A stretch of 64,000 nucleotides of DNA from Mycolicibacterium sp. YH-1 (GTDB lineage: Bacteria > Actinomycetota > Actinomycetes > Mycobacteriales > Mycobacteriaceae): positions 1,426,001 through 1,490,000 of the forward strand of contig NZ_CP092915.1 of assembly GCF_022557175.1 (NCBI RefSeq). Reading direction: 5' to 3'. Both the position numbers and the translations under genes were made by a program. Below the pieces are notes generated by a model. The model had not been told where the DNA came from. It made no database searches and worked only from the letters and a program-made list of their open reading frames with translations. Shown here in pieces: positions 17,597-26,003 of the stretch. Each line of letters opens with the position of its first letter. The first letter of the stretch is position 1.

Positions 17597-18424
17597 ATGA
17601 CGTTGATCCTCGGAATGAGTAAACCAGAGGGGATCTATCTGTCTGTCGATTACCGTATCTCGAATAGGAGTACGCGGGAAGTTGTCGACGATGCGACCGA
17701 GAAGTTCTTTCAAGTCCGCTACCCGCCGATCCAAAACCCGCCCCTACCCCACGGGCCGAAGGCACTCTTCGCATACACGGGAGCCGCATTCGCACGCGAC
17801 GGAAAGACTCCCATGGGTGATTGGTTGATGGACACCGTGGGCGGCACCGTGGAGTACTTCGACGAGTCGATGCAACGCTTGGGGACCCGACTCAACGGCG
17901 ACTTGGCCACATACTTTCATCGGCGAAGGATCCCGCTGATTGTGGTGGCAGTGGTCGTGCAACACGACGGCCCCCGAGCGGCCGGCGGCTACTCCAATAT
18001 GGAGCCGGACGGCACAGTCCTGCGCGAATTCGAATACCACATGACGGAGCTACCCGAGAAAGAAACATTCTCAATCGGGTCCGGCGGCACGCCGCACCTC
18101 ATCTCAGATCATCTCGATCTACTTCGCTCGCAGCTCGACGTGACACCCCGCCGCCCGCAGGATCACATGAACCTTCTCGCAACGGTGAATCGCAGAATCG
18201 CTGCGCGCGAGTCGAGTGTCTCTCCGCACTGTCATGTTTCCTTCGTCAATGCCGACGATCGGTTCCCACCCACATCGCAGACGTTCGCTGAACCGGGCAC
18301 GTCGTTGCCGTTCTCCACTCGCGTCGTCACGGCCGGCTTCGACCTCAGGCTTTTCGACCGCCTGCTGAAGGAGCACCTGGAGAACGGGACGCTGGCAGAC
18401 CCGGGCGATTCAACGGGAACCTGA
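17597..18424 (+). CDS. NTN-hydrolase-like (proteasome-fold) protein of unknown function
   Basis: This is a 275-residue protein starting MTLILGMSKPEGIYLSVDYR, with further patches PKALFAYTGAAFARDGKTPMGDW and FSIGSGGTPHLISDHLD. The opening strands and the GGYSNMEPDG region recall a family of uncharacterised proteins related to proteasome-type N-terminal nucleophile hydrolases. The presumed nucleophile would be a Thr or Ser near the N terminus after processing, which cannot be settled here. Its promoter must lie in the 20 bp between it and the divergent broken gene, or inside that gene. It is probably element cargo because of its AT-rich codon choice. Confidence 0.6.
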   Translation: MTLILGMSKPEGIYLSVDYRISNRSTREVVDDATEKFFQVRYPPIQNPPLPHGPKALFAYTGAAFARDGKTPMGDWLMDTVGGTVEYFDESMQRLGTRLNGDLATYFHRRRIPLIVVAVVVQHDGPRAAGGYSNMEPDGTVLREFEYHMTELPEKETFSIGSGGTPHLISDHLDLLRSQLDVTPRRPQDHMNLLATVNRRIAARESSVSPHCHVSFVNADDRFPPTSQTFAEPGTSLPFSTRVVTAGFDLRLFDRLLKEHLENGTLADPGDSTGT

Positions 18425-18628
18425 CATTCCTGCCGGGCCATCGGACGCGGAGCCGTCGTAGCGGTCCGAGATCTCGTCGGCGCCGAACAGTTCGCGACCG
18501 CCGGTCCGGTACTTCGATTTCTAGAGAACGTGGGTTCCGATGAGTTCGCCGACGGTGCGGATGTTGACCTGGCCCCCGAAGTCGAGGTCCACCCTACCGA
18601 GCCCCGAAAACCAGATCTCGAGTTCGGG
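18425..18628 (-). other. Non-coding stretch with possible coding relic
   Basis: No gene is supported here. On the minus strand, in the same frame as the amidotransferase gene just upstream, 34 sense codons follow that gene's TAG. They include SGLGRVDLDFGGQVN and RTVGELIGTHVL before a second TAG, after which KYRTGGRELFGADEISDRYD continues. This protein-like sequence suggests a decayed frame that may mark the right edge of the element. It could also be chance in GC-rich DNA. Confidence 0.3.
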
Positions 18629-19375
18629 CTAGCGTGCCGAGATTGCGCTGAGGGACGTTGCGCGGCCGCGACATTCGTCGACAAACCCGCGGAGCAGACT
18701 CATCGCATGATCATCTGTGCGCCAAAGTAACTCGGGATGCCACTGCACGCCGACAACCACTTCGCCGGGAACCTCGATTCCCTCCACGAGGCCGTCATCA
18801 GCCTGCGCGGTGACGCGGAGTCCGTCACCGACACGGTCGATGCCTTGATGGTGCTGGCTGTTCACAGCGATATCGCCGGCACAGCCAATCCAGGTGCTCA
18901 GTAGTGAGTTGTCATCGACTGAGACCGTGTGCAGGGGCCGTGCCAGTCCCTCTTCCGTGTGCCGATGCACGACCCCCGTCGGCCGGTCCCGACGCAGATC
19001 GCCGATGAGTGTGCCACCGTGGGCGACGTTGAGCAGCTGCGCTCCTCGGCAGATGGCGAGCACGGGCTTGCCGGCCTTCTGGGCCGCGGAGATCAGCTGG
19101 ATCTCCAGGTCGTCTCGCTGCGGGTTTGGGGCGCCGATCAGCGGGTCGGAGGTATCGCCGCCATAGCGGGCGGGGGAGACGTCGGCCCCGCCGCCTATCA
19201 CCAGGCCATCCACCCAATCGATGATCGACGTCAATCGTGGGTGCAGCCGGTTTGTCTGCACGGCGATCGGCGTTGCCCCCGCAGCTGTGATGCCCTGAAA
19301 TGCGTATGGCCACAGCACATATTTGTCCAGCTCGTCGGCATCGAAGGTCAGCGCGATGAGGGGTGTGTTCGTCAT
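18629..19375 (-). CDS. Class I glutamine amidotransferase, gamma-glutamyl-amide hydrolase type (PuuD-like)
   Basis: This is a 248-residue peptidase C26 family protein. The nucleophile is the Cys of LAICRGAQLLNVAHGGTL; the catalytic His-Glu pair is in GVQWHPE; the oxyanion loop is GLVIGGGADVSPARYGG. PuuD-type enzymes hydrolyse gamma-glutamyl bonds, for example gamma-Glu-GABA to Glu and GABA. It is divergent from a GlnT/GmaS-type ligase that would make gamma-glutamyl amides, so the pair can form and cleave such conjugates. Length is normal (E. coli PuuD has 254 residues). The exact substrate is unknown. Confidence 0.8.
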   Translation of the reverse strand: MTNTPLIALTFDADELDKYVLWPYAFQGITAAGATPIAVQTNRLHPRLTSIIDWVDGLVIGGGADVSPARYGGDTSDPLIGAPNPQRDDLEIQLISAAQKAGKPVLAICRGAQLLNVAHGGTLIGDLRRDRPTGVVHRHTEEGLARPLHTVSVDDNSLLSTWIGCAGDIAVNSQHHQGIDRVGDGLRVTAQADDGLVEGIEVPGEVVVGVQWHPELLWRTDDHAMSLLRGFVDECRGRATSLSAISAR

Positions 19376-19475
19376 ATGGCCTGGACTCCTCGTCCGATCT
19401 GCATCGCCGCTGACGGCGAGATCGCGCCGACGATATTCGATTTCGATGCGCTACACAATGCTTGCTTTCGAACTA

Positions 19476-19497
19476 TTCCAGTGATTGACTGCTGGAA
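19476..19497. promoter_or_regulatory. Candidate operator in the divergent amine-locus promoter
   Basis: TTCCAG (19476-19481) and CTGGAA (19492-19497) form a 6-10-6 inverted repeat 21 bases upstream of the ligase ATG. It lies between two divergent genes of a locus that encodes its own Lrp/AsnC regulator, so it is a plausible binding site for that regulator. Confidence 0.4.
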
Positions 19498-19517
19498 ATC
19501 GAACACTAAGGAGTGCA

Positions 19518-20849
19518 ATGACCTCAGTCGAGGAACTGACCAAGACGCTTGCCGACCAGGGAGTGAAGTACGTTTTCGGCTTCTACGTCGACATTCACGG
19601 CGTTCCCAAGAGCAAGTGTGTGCCCATCAGCTCGCTGCCGTCGATGGCAAAGGGTTCCGAGCTCTACACCGTCGGCGCTCTGGAGGGGATGGGCGACTTG
19701 GGTCCCCACGAGGACGAGTGTCAGGGCATCCCAGATCTCGACCGACTCGTGGTGCTGCCGTGGAACCGGGAGATCGCGCTCGCGCCAACCACCCTGAAGC
19801 TCAACGGGGATCGCTACGAACAGGATTCGCGCAATCTTCTTCTTCGACAGGTCGAGCGCGCAGCCGAGATGGGCTTCGTCGCCAACGTGGGTATCGAACC
19901 TGAGTTCTACGTGGTCCGCGAGACCGAGTCCGGCTGGGAGCCTCTGGTTCCCAGTGACCGGCTGAACGAGCCCACCCGTGGCTACGATGTCGAGGCGACC
20001 ATTCTCGCGCAGCCGTTCCTCGATCCCATGGCGCAGTACATGAACGAACTCGGTTGGGGCCTCTACTCCTTCGATCACGAAGGTGGTGATGGACAGTACG
20101 AGTTCAACTTCGACTATGCCGATGCGCTGACTATGGCCGACCGGATGGTCACCTTCCGGCTGATGGCCAAGCATGTCGCCCGCGAACAGGGCTGCATTGC
20201 GACCTTCATGCCCAAGCCGTTCCAGGACGACTTCGGCTCAGCCGCTCACATCAACATCAGCCTTGCTGATGTATCGACCGGTAAGAACGCATTCACCGCC
20301 GCGGACGGCGGCTACAGCGAGCTGTCCCGGTTGTTCACCGGGGGCGTCCTGGCGCACGGCGATGCCATCACCGCGGTGACGTGCCCAACTATCAACTCCT
20401 ACAAGCGATTCACCAGCAAGGGCTACATGGATGAGATCTCCTGGGCGCCCATCTACCGGGCCTGGGGCGAGAACAACCGAACGCTGATGTGCCGGATGCC
20501 GGTCAACAGGCACTGCCTGGAGGTGCGCACCGCGGATGCGGCGGTGAACTACTACCTGGGCATCGCCATGGTGCTCGCCGCCGGTCTTGACGGTATCGAA
20601 GGCAAGATCGATCCGGGCGAGCCCATCAACGCCGACACCTATCAGATGGACGCGGCCGACCTGCGGGACCTGGCGCTGCCGAACACCTTCGAGCAGGCAC
20701 TCACCGCGTTCGAAACCGACGGCCTCGCCCAAAGCTGCTTCGGCAAGGAGTTCCACCGAACCTATGTCGACTACATGACGCGCGAATGTCACGAGTACGG
20801 GTCCGTGGTCACGGACTGGGAGACCCGTAAGTACATGCAGAGGGTGTAG
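19518..20849 (+). CDS. Glutamine synthetase-family gamma-glutamylamide ligase (GlnT/GmaS type)
   Basis: This is a 443-residue glutamine synthetase homologue. Metal and ATP site motifs are visible: VGIEPEFYV, FDHEGGDGQYEFNF, SAAHINISL, TINSYKRF, NRTLMCRMP and CLEVRTADAAVNYYLG. The DHEGGDGQYE version of the second motif and the length place it with GlnT and gamma-glutamylmethylamide synthetases rather than GlnA, so it probably joins glutamate to an amine other than ammonia. ATG 19518 is chosen because AAGGAG lies seven bases before it; the upstream ATG at 19485 has none. The next gene begins two bases after its stop. PuuD-like hydrolase, APC permease and Lrp regulator as neighbours point to amine catabolism. 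Confidence 0.85.
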   Translation: MTSVEELTKTLADQGVKYVFGFYVDIHGVPKSKCVPISSLPSMAKGSELYTVGALEGMGDLGPHEDECQGIPDLDRLVVLPWNREIALAPTTLKLNGDRYEQDSRNLLLRQVERAAEMGFVANVGIEPEFYVVRETESGWEPLVPSDRLNEPTRGYDVEATILAQPFLDPMAQYMNELGWGLYSFDHEGGDGQYEFNFDYADALTMADRMVTFRLMAKHVAREQGCIATFMPKPFQDDFGSAAHINISLADVSTGKNAFTAADGGYSELSRLFTGGVLAHGDAITAVTCPTINSYKRFTSKGYMDEISWAPIYRAWGENNRTLMCRMPVNRHCLEVRTADAAVNYYLGIAMVLAAGLDGIEGKIDPGEPINADTYQMDAADLRDLALPNTFEQALTAFETDGLAQSCFGKEFHRTYVDYMTRECHEYGSVVTDWETRKYMQRV

Positions 20850-20851
20850 CG

Positions 20852-22198
20852 ATGACCAACACCAACGTGCAGATCGCCATGCTCACAACGGAATCAGATG
20901 CTCGGCGACGGGTGGCCAACGCGCTGGCCGTCGAGCGGATGCTCAGCGCGGATCCATACCTGGTCGACGTCGCACCAGCGCGCGATGTCGTGCCGGGCAT
21001 GACCGACGCAACGATCTTGACGTCGGGTGCACCGCTGCGGTGGGAGGAGTACACCGGTGGGCAACGCAGATCCGTCCTGAACGCGGCGGTCTACGAGGGC
21101 CTCGCAGATTCGGTGCAGGACGCGGAAACAGCAATCGTCGCCGGGCAGATCACGGTTCGCAGCACCCAACAACATCGGTGTATCGGATCGGTCGCCGGAA
21201 TCTACACGGCGTCCATGCCGGTCCTCGTTGTCGAGGAGCGAACCTTCGGCGGCACGTCGTTCTGCAATCTGTACGAAGGGCAGAGCCGGTACAAGCTGAA
21301 CTACGGTGCCTACGACGACGAGGTGCGGGCTGGTCTGCGGTGGCTGGAAGACGTGATGGGCCCGGTGCTCTCCGATGCACTTAAGCTCACCGGGCCGATC
21401 CCGCTCAAACCGATGATGGCCCGCGCACTGCGACTCGGCGATGAACTGCACAGCCGAAACACGGCGGGCACGTTGCTCTTCGAGCGCGAGTTGACGTCGG
21501 CCTTCGCGGAGCTGCGCGGAACGTCGAACGCCGACGCGGTGGCGCAGGTCGTGCAGTTCTTCCGCGACAACGACTACACGTTCCTCCGGATGAGTATGGC
21601 CGCCGCCAAGGCAATGGCCGACGCCGCACACGGAGTGGCCGCCAGCAGCTTGGTCACGGGGATGGTGATCAATTGCCAGTCGTTTGCGATCAGGCTCAGC
21701 GGAATGGGCGATCAGTGGTTCACCGGTGCTCATCCTCAGCTCGACGGCCGCTTTTTCGATGACTTCGGCCCCGGCGACGCTGAGTGGATCGGCGGCGAGA
21801 GCTGCTTCACCGAAGTCGTCGGCCTAGGGGGTTTCGCGCAGGCCGCTGCCCCAGCCCTGCAGGCATACCAGGGAGGTTCATACGAGCGAATGCGTGACAA
21901 CAACTGCGCGATGTATGAGATCGCGGTGGCCGAACACCCCGATTTCCTGATCCCGGCGCTCGACTTCCGCGGTAGCCCAGTCGGTATCGATGTCGTCGAA
22001 GTCCTGAGGCGCGGCCGCACGCCCATGATCGACGGCGGGCTCGCCGGCCGTGGCGGTGGGCAGATCGGCGCTGGACTGCTCATTCCGGACCTGGAGGCCT
22101 TTCAGAGCGCCTTCGACTCCTATTGCGCACGTTATGACTGCACATCCGACTCGGCGGCGTCTTCGGACTCCACGGGTGACCAGGAGGGCCCGCGATGA
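20852..22198 (+). CDS. DUF1116 protein (AllG/YlbE-like)
   Basis: This is a 448-residue protein. The C-terminal half carries the DUF1116 pattern: INCQSFAIRLSGMGDQWF, SCFTEVVGLGGFAQAAAP, LDFRGSPVGIDV and a GGQIGAGLLIPD-like end. In enterobacteria the family member AllG (YlbE) belongs to AllFGH, the oxamate (oxalurate) carbamoyltransferase of allantoin breakdown. Here no AllF/FdrA or AllH partner is present and the gene is coupled to a gamma-glutamylamide ligase instead (two bases apart upstream, four-base overlap with the permease downstream). A carbamoyl- or amide-group transfer in amine use is an inference. It is cytosolic, with no signal or membrane helix. Confidence 0.8.
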   Translation: MTNTNVQIAMLTTESDARRRVANALAVERMLSADPYLVDVAPARDVVPGMTDATILTSGAPLRWEEYTGGQRRSVLNAAVYEGLADSVQDAETAIVAGQITVRSTQQHRCIGSVAGIYTASMPVLVVEERTFGGTSFCNLYEGQSRYKLNYGAYDDEVRAGLRWLEDVMGPVLSDALKLTGPIPLKPMMARALRLGDELHSRNTAGTLLFERELTSAFAELRGTSNADAVAQVVQFFRDNDYTFLRMSMAAAKAMADAAHGVAASSLVTGMVINCQSFAIRLSGMGDQWFTGAHPQLDGRFFDDFGPGDAEWIGGESCFTEVVGLGGFAQAAAPALQAYQGGSYERMRDNNCAMYEIAVAEHPDFLIPALDFRGSPVGIDVVEVLRRGRTPMIDGGLAGRGGGQIGAGLLIPDLEAFQSAFDSYCARYDCTSDSAASSDSTGDQEGPR

Positions 22199-23703
22199 CC
22201 AGACCAGATTCCGCCACCGAGCCGATGGACCCCGGACGGGCCGGCCAACCGGGGAGAAGGGGCATGGGCCCCCTGGAGTTGGCCTTCTTTGTGGTTGCCG
22301 CGGCGGGTCCGCTACTGGTGGTGGCGGGATACACCCCGGTCGCCTTCAGTGTCGGCGGTGTCGGAGCACCTGGTGCCCAACTCATCGCCAGCCTGATCCT
22401 GTTGTTCTTCGCAGTCGGGTTGACCCGGATGGCACTGCGGATCCCCAACGCCGGGGCCTTCTACGCCTACATCGGTCAGGCGTTCGGCCGCCCGGCGGGA
22501 GGCGGGGCAGCGCTGCTGGCGCTGGTGGCCTACTCGACGATTGCGATCGCCGAGGTGGCTGTGGTCGGCGTTTTCGCCTCAGCTGCCGTCAAGAACATCA
22601 CTGGTGTCGAAATCGCCTGGTGGGTATGGGCGTTCGTGGCACTCGCAGTGGTCGGACTGTTGGGGCATCGCCAAATCTCGTTGAGCGCGCGCGTCCTGGG
22701 AGTGGCGCTGATCGCTGAAGCCGCGATACTGATGGTCCTCGCCGTTCCGGTGTTGATCAACGGTGGGCCCGAAGGTTTTGACTTCAGCTCGTTCACGCCC
22801 GCGGCGGTGTTCGCCGGAGGTGGGACTGGCGCCATGTTCGCCATCGTGTTCGGCGCGTTCCTCGGGTTTGAATCGACGGCGATATATGCAGAGGAAGCCC
22901 GGGAGCCGTCCAAGACGGTCCCGCGCGCAATCTATCTCGCAGTCGGGTTCCTGGGGATCTTCTACACCTTCATGGCCTGGATCGTGTTCACCGCATTTGG
23001 GAAATCCGAGATATCGGCGGCTGCAACCGAGGACCCGGTCGGTCTGGTCTTCACGGCGCTGGCCACCTACGTCGGGCATCCGGCGGTGGTCGTCACGGAG
23101 GTGTTGCTTGTCACTAGCGCATTCGCGTCAGCTCTGGCGTTTCACAACACCGCGATTCGCTACCTGCACACGCTGGGGCGCGAGGGAATTCTGCCTACTG
23201 CTTCCGCGAGGCTCCACCCGAAACACGGGTCGCCCTACCGGGCGAACCAGATTCAGGTGGCCATCACGGCCGCAGTGATACTGGCATTTGTGGCCGCGGG
23301 GACCAAGGATGCGTATCTCGGATTCTTCCTTCCTCTGGTTTCGGCGGGTGTGTTGGCGGTGATATTGCTGCAGACAGCGTGTTCGGCTGCCATCGTTGTG
23401 TACTTCAACATTCGCAACCGTGGTCATGGACTGTCGATTTGGAGCACGTTGGTGGCGCCATCCATCAGTCTTGTTGGCCTGGCCGTCGCGTCCTACCTGG
23501 TGGCCGAGAACTTCAGCCTGCTCTCCGGTCAGACCGGATACGTCAACGCAGCGCTGCTGACCAGTCTGCCGTTGCTGGTCATCATCGGAGTGGTGCGCAC
23601 CTATGTGTTGCGTTCGAAGAATCCCGAGCGGTATCAGCAGTTGACGCGGACAAATGTGTACCGGGCTGAACGGGAGGATTCACCGGAAAGCTCTTCCGCT
23701 TAG
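22195..23703 (+). CDS. APC-family amino acid/amine permease
   Basis: This is a 502-residue permease with about 12 helices. The first is preceded by GMGPLELAFFVVAAAGPLLV, and the substrate region includes GFESTAIYAEEAREPSKTVPRAIYL, the hallmark of amino acid/polyamine antiporter family proteins. The PuuP and YjeH-like members carry amines or amino acids with protons. It overlaps the DUF1116 gene by four bases and ends convergent with the regulator gene, their stop codons overlapping. It probably imports the compound handled by the ligase and DUF1116 protein. Confidence 0.88.
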   Translation: MTRPDSATEPMDPGRAGQPGRRGMGPLELAFFVVAAAGPLLVVAGYTPVAFSVGGVGAPGAQLIASLILLFFAVGLTRMALRIPNAGAFYAYIGQAFGRPAGGGAALLALVAYSTIAIAEVAVVGVFASAAVKNITGVEIAWWVWAFVALAVVGLLGHRQISLSARVLGVALIAEAAILMVLAVPVLINGGPEGFDFSSFTPAAVFAGGGTGAMFAIVFGAFLGFESTAIYAEEAREPSKTVPRAIYLAVGFLGIFYTFMAWIVFTAFGKSEISAAATEDPVGLVFTALATYVGHPAVVVTEVLLVTSAFASALAFHNTAIRYLHTLGREGILPTASARLHPKHGSPYRANQIQVAITAAVILAFVAAGTKDAYLGFFLPLVSAGVLAVILLQTACSAAIVVYFNIRNRGHGLSIWSTLVAPSISLVGLAVASYLVAENFSLLSGQTGYVNAALLTSLPLLVIIGVVRTYVLRSKNPERYQQLTRTNVYRAEREDSPESSSA

Positions 23704-24227
23704 GGAATTGCCTCCGAGTCGAAAGAGAACTTCTCGATCTTGAGGATCACTGAAGTCTCAACGTGTGTAATTCCCTCCATTGCACCGAGCACATCGGTGG
23801 TGAAACTGAGTACGTGAGAGTGGTCTGAGAAGAAGGCCTCGATTATCAGGTCGTGACGGCCGGTGGAGTAGCCGCAGTACCGCACCTCGGGAATTGCGGC
23901 CAGTTTCTTGCAGATTGATTTCACGGCTGTAATCTCGGCTGTTATCCCGATAATGGCCGACAGATTCAGGCCCGCCAGGGCGGGGCTCGGAATTGCGACG
24001 ATCTCCACGGCGCCGGTCGAAAGCAGTCGTGCTACGCGCTTTCGAACCGTGGTCTCGGTGACACCGATTGCTTTTGCGATCTCAACGTTGCTCGCGCGTC
24101 CGTTGACGCACAGGAGTCGAACAATCTGCTTATCTGTTTCATCGAAATTGACGGTATCCGCGGAATCGGACACCTCGCGCTGCTGCCCGGGCTCGGATCG
24201 GCGTATTTGCCTTCGCGTTGCGCTCAC
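23700..24227 (-). CDS. Lrp/AsnC-family transcription regulator
   Basis: This is a 175-residue regulator. The N-terminal winged helix-turn-helix is FDETDKQIVRLLCVNGRASN followed by IAKAIGVTETTVRKRVARLL. The C-terminal RAM domain has IEAFFSDHSHVLSFTTDVLGAM and is expected to bind an amino acid or amine. A 20-residue N-terminal extension rich in Arg and Gln may include a late start (MSATRRQ is the first; VSDSADTVNFDE is another choice). It lies next to the amine locus, convergent with the permease, and is its likely regulator. Confidence 0.9.
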   Translation of the reverse strand: MSATRRQIRRSEPGQQREVSDSADTVNFDETDKQIVRLLCVNGRASNVEIAKAIGVTETTVRKRVARLLSTGAVEIVAIPSPALAGLNLSAIIGITAEITAVKSICKKLAAIPEVRYCGYSTGRHDLIIEAFFSDHSHVLSFTTDVLGAMEGITHVETSVILKIEKFSFDSEAIP

Positions 24228-24449
24228 AACTCCTAGAATAAACAGTCCGCTGAAATGCCCGTGAGTGCCCTGCCGGAGTTATCCACAAATAGTCGGCGCG
24301 AGCTAGGGCAAGCCAGCTGTTGGGGTCCGGCATGGGCGCATCGGCGGTGGGCAGCCCACGCCTGTCTGGCCGGCCCTGACCCCCGAGCGCATCTGGACGC
24401 CGACGTCGCGCGCCCTCCTGACCGCTTGAGCGGGTGGCGCTGTTTCGGC

Positions 24450-24485
24450 AATCACCCTCAGTGTTGGGGTGATTCGTCCTATGCT
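24450..24485 (+). promoter_or_regulatory. Inverted repeat and -10 box before the sensor kinase
   Basis: AATCACCC (24450-24457) and GGGTGATT (24467-24474) form a perfect 8-9-8 inverted repeat. TATGCT (24480-24485) follows and can serve as a -10 box about 40 bases before the kinase start. A repressor or activator site is likely. The rest of 24228-24525 holds no convincing gene. Confidence 0.5.
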
Positions 24486-24525
24486 CCTGCCAACTTTGCG
24501 GGGCAGGAATCGGACGTGGTCGTAG

Positions 24526-25749
24526 GTGGCAGTGACCGGGGTCGTGCAGCGATCTGAGCGCGCGATCTTCCGTGGGCTGCTGCTGCAATGCGCGCTACGG
24601 GTTCTGCTCGCGGCGTTCGTCTTCTTCGCGCTGTTGTTGCAGCCGCCCGACACCTACCGCTGGCCCTACGGGCTGCTGTGGGCGGGCTACGTCGTGGTGG
24701 TCATCGGGTGGAGTTTCTGGGCGCTGCGGCCCGCCAATCCCGCCGGTATCGAGACCATGCGTTCGGTGGCGCTGCTCATGCTGTGCGCGGATGTCGCTGT
24801 GGTGTCGATACTTTCGGTGGAAACCGGCTTGAGTTCACCCAACACCTGGACCTCCGATGTGCTGCAGCACGGACTGTTCCTGATCCCGTTGATCGCAGCG
24901 GCCCAGCTGGATCCGTTCGTGAGCGCCGTGATCGCCATCCCCACCGTTGGTGCCTTCTTCGTCGTGAACTGGGTGGACAAGGAAGCGAACGGCGACGAAC
25001 CATGGGGCTCAATTCTTTCGACCACAGCGGTGTTGTTCGGGCTGGCGGCGGGTTCGGTGGCGTTGTCCTGGATTCAGCAGACCAATTCGCGAACCATCGC
25101 CAATCTGGCTCAGGAACGAACCCACCTGCTCGAGGAGGTAATCAGCCTCGAGAAGCGTGAACGGCAGACTCTGTCGGAACGCCTGCACGACGGCGCACTG
25201 CAGTACATCCTGGCATCCCGTCGGGAGATGGAGGAGGTCAGAGAAGGGTCCGGTGATGCGATGGACCGCGTTGATTCCGCGCTCGCCGAGAGTTCCCGAC
25301 TGCTTCGCGATGTGGTCCGTGAACTGCATCCCGAGGTGCTGGCACGCGCTGGTCTCAAGGCTGCCATTGCCTCGCTGGCTGACGGTATCGCGTCGCGCAC
25401 CAATCTCGCCGTCCACGTCGAATCCGACGGCTGGCCCGACGACCTGAGCACCGACGCCGATCACCTGCTCTACAGCGCGGCGCGGGAGTTCTCGACCAAC
25501 GTGATCAAGCACGCCCAGGCCGAGAACCTACGATTCGCGCTTCAGCACGCCGACGGTCGAGCCATGCTGCGCATCGCCGACGACGGGGTGGGCATTCCAC
25601 CGGAGCGCCTCGCATTGAGTGTGGAGAAGGGGCACATCGGCTTCGCGTCGATTCGAGCCAAGGTGTTGGCTGTCGGTGGCGTGCTCGATATTCACAGTCC
25701 ACCCGGTACCGAGATCGCGATTTCTCTGCCATCGCACGCAGCGACCTGA
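24526..25749 (+). CDS. Orphan sensor histidine kinase, NarX/DesK type
   Basis: This is a 407-residue kinase. Five or six membrane helices fill residues 15-190 and there is almost no extracytoplasmic domain, so it may sense membrane or lipid state. HisKA_3 shows the phosphoacceptor His in LSERLHDGALQYIL and RDVVRELHPEVL. The ATPase domain has REFSTNVIKHA, DDGVGIPPE and GHIGFASIRAKVLAVGG. The start is GTG 24526, with GTG 24532 as an alternative. Partner regulators of this class are NarL-type; none lies beside it, so the pair is split. Confidence 0.88.
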   Translation: MAVTGVVQRSERAIFRGLLLQCALRVLLAAFVFFALLLQPPDTYRWPYGLLWAGYVVVVIGWSFWALRPANPAGIETMRSVALLMLCADVAVVSILSVETGLSSPNTWTSDVLQHGLFLIPLIAAAQLDPFVSAVIAIPTVGAFFVVNWVDKEANGDEPWGSILSTTAVLFGLAAGSVALSWIQQTNSRTIANLAQERTHLLEEVISLEKRERQTLSERLHDGALQYILASRREMEEVREGSGDAMDRVDSALAESSRLLRDVVRELHPEVLARAGLKAAIASLADGIASRTNLAVHVESDGWPDDLSTDADHLLYSAAREFSTNVIKHAQAENLRFALQHADGRAMLRIADDGVGIPPERLALSVEKGHIGFASIRAKVLAVGGVLDIHSPPGTEIAISLPSHAAT

Positions 25750-26003
25750 GCGGTCGGGCTGAGCGCCCATCGCCATGAGATTCGCCCCAAAAAATAAGGG
25801 CGGATTCGGGAGGACATGAGCGCGTCTCATTATCTCCACGCGGTCGGCTCTCATCTCTACGCCGACTCTTTGGATCTGTCACTCCCGAACCCGTCGTGCG
25901 GTCGATTTTACGCCGCGAAACGAGCCGATGCCAGAACTATTTTTCGAACCCAGAATCGTTGGCCCGCACCGTGGGTGGTACTGGCCCGGAGCGTCCTACC
26001 GGC

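Larger units (their letters stand above)
13377..18424. mobile_element. Integrated element at the tRNA-Leu 3' end (right edge uncertain)
   Basis: The block begins immediately after a tRNA gene, a classic integration target. It contains a tyrosine integrase and a serine recombinase, and its base composition is visibly more AT-rich than the neighbours. Cargo includes an unknown membrane protein, a broken small gene and an NTN-hydrolase-like gene. No capsid, terminase, relaxase or replication gene is visible, so it is not a complete prophage or conjugative element. I found no exact copy of the tRNA 3' end on the right side. The end at 18424 is only the last gene that looks foreign, and 17237-17320 is an alternative edge. 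Confidence 0.6.
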
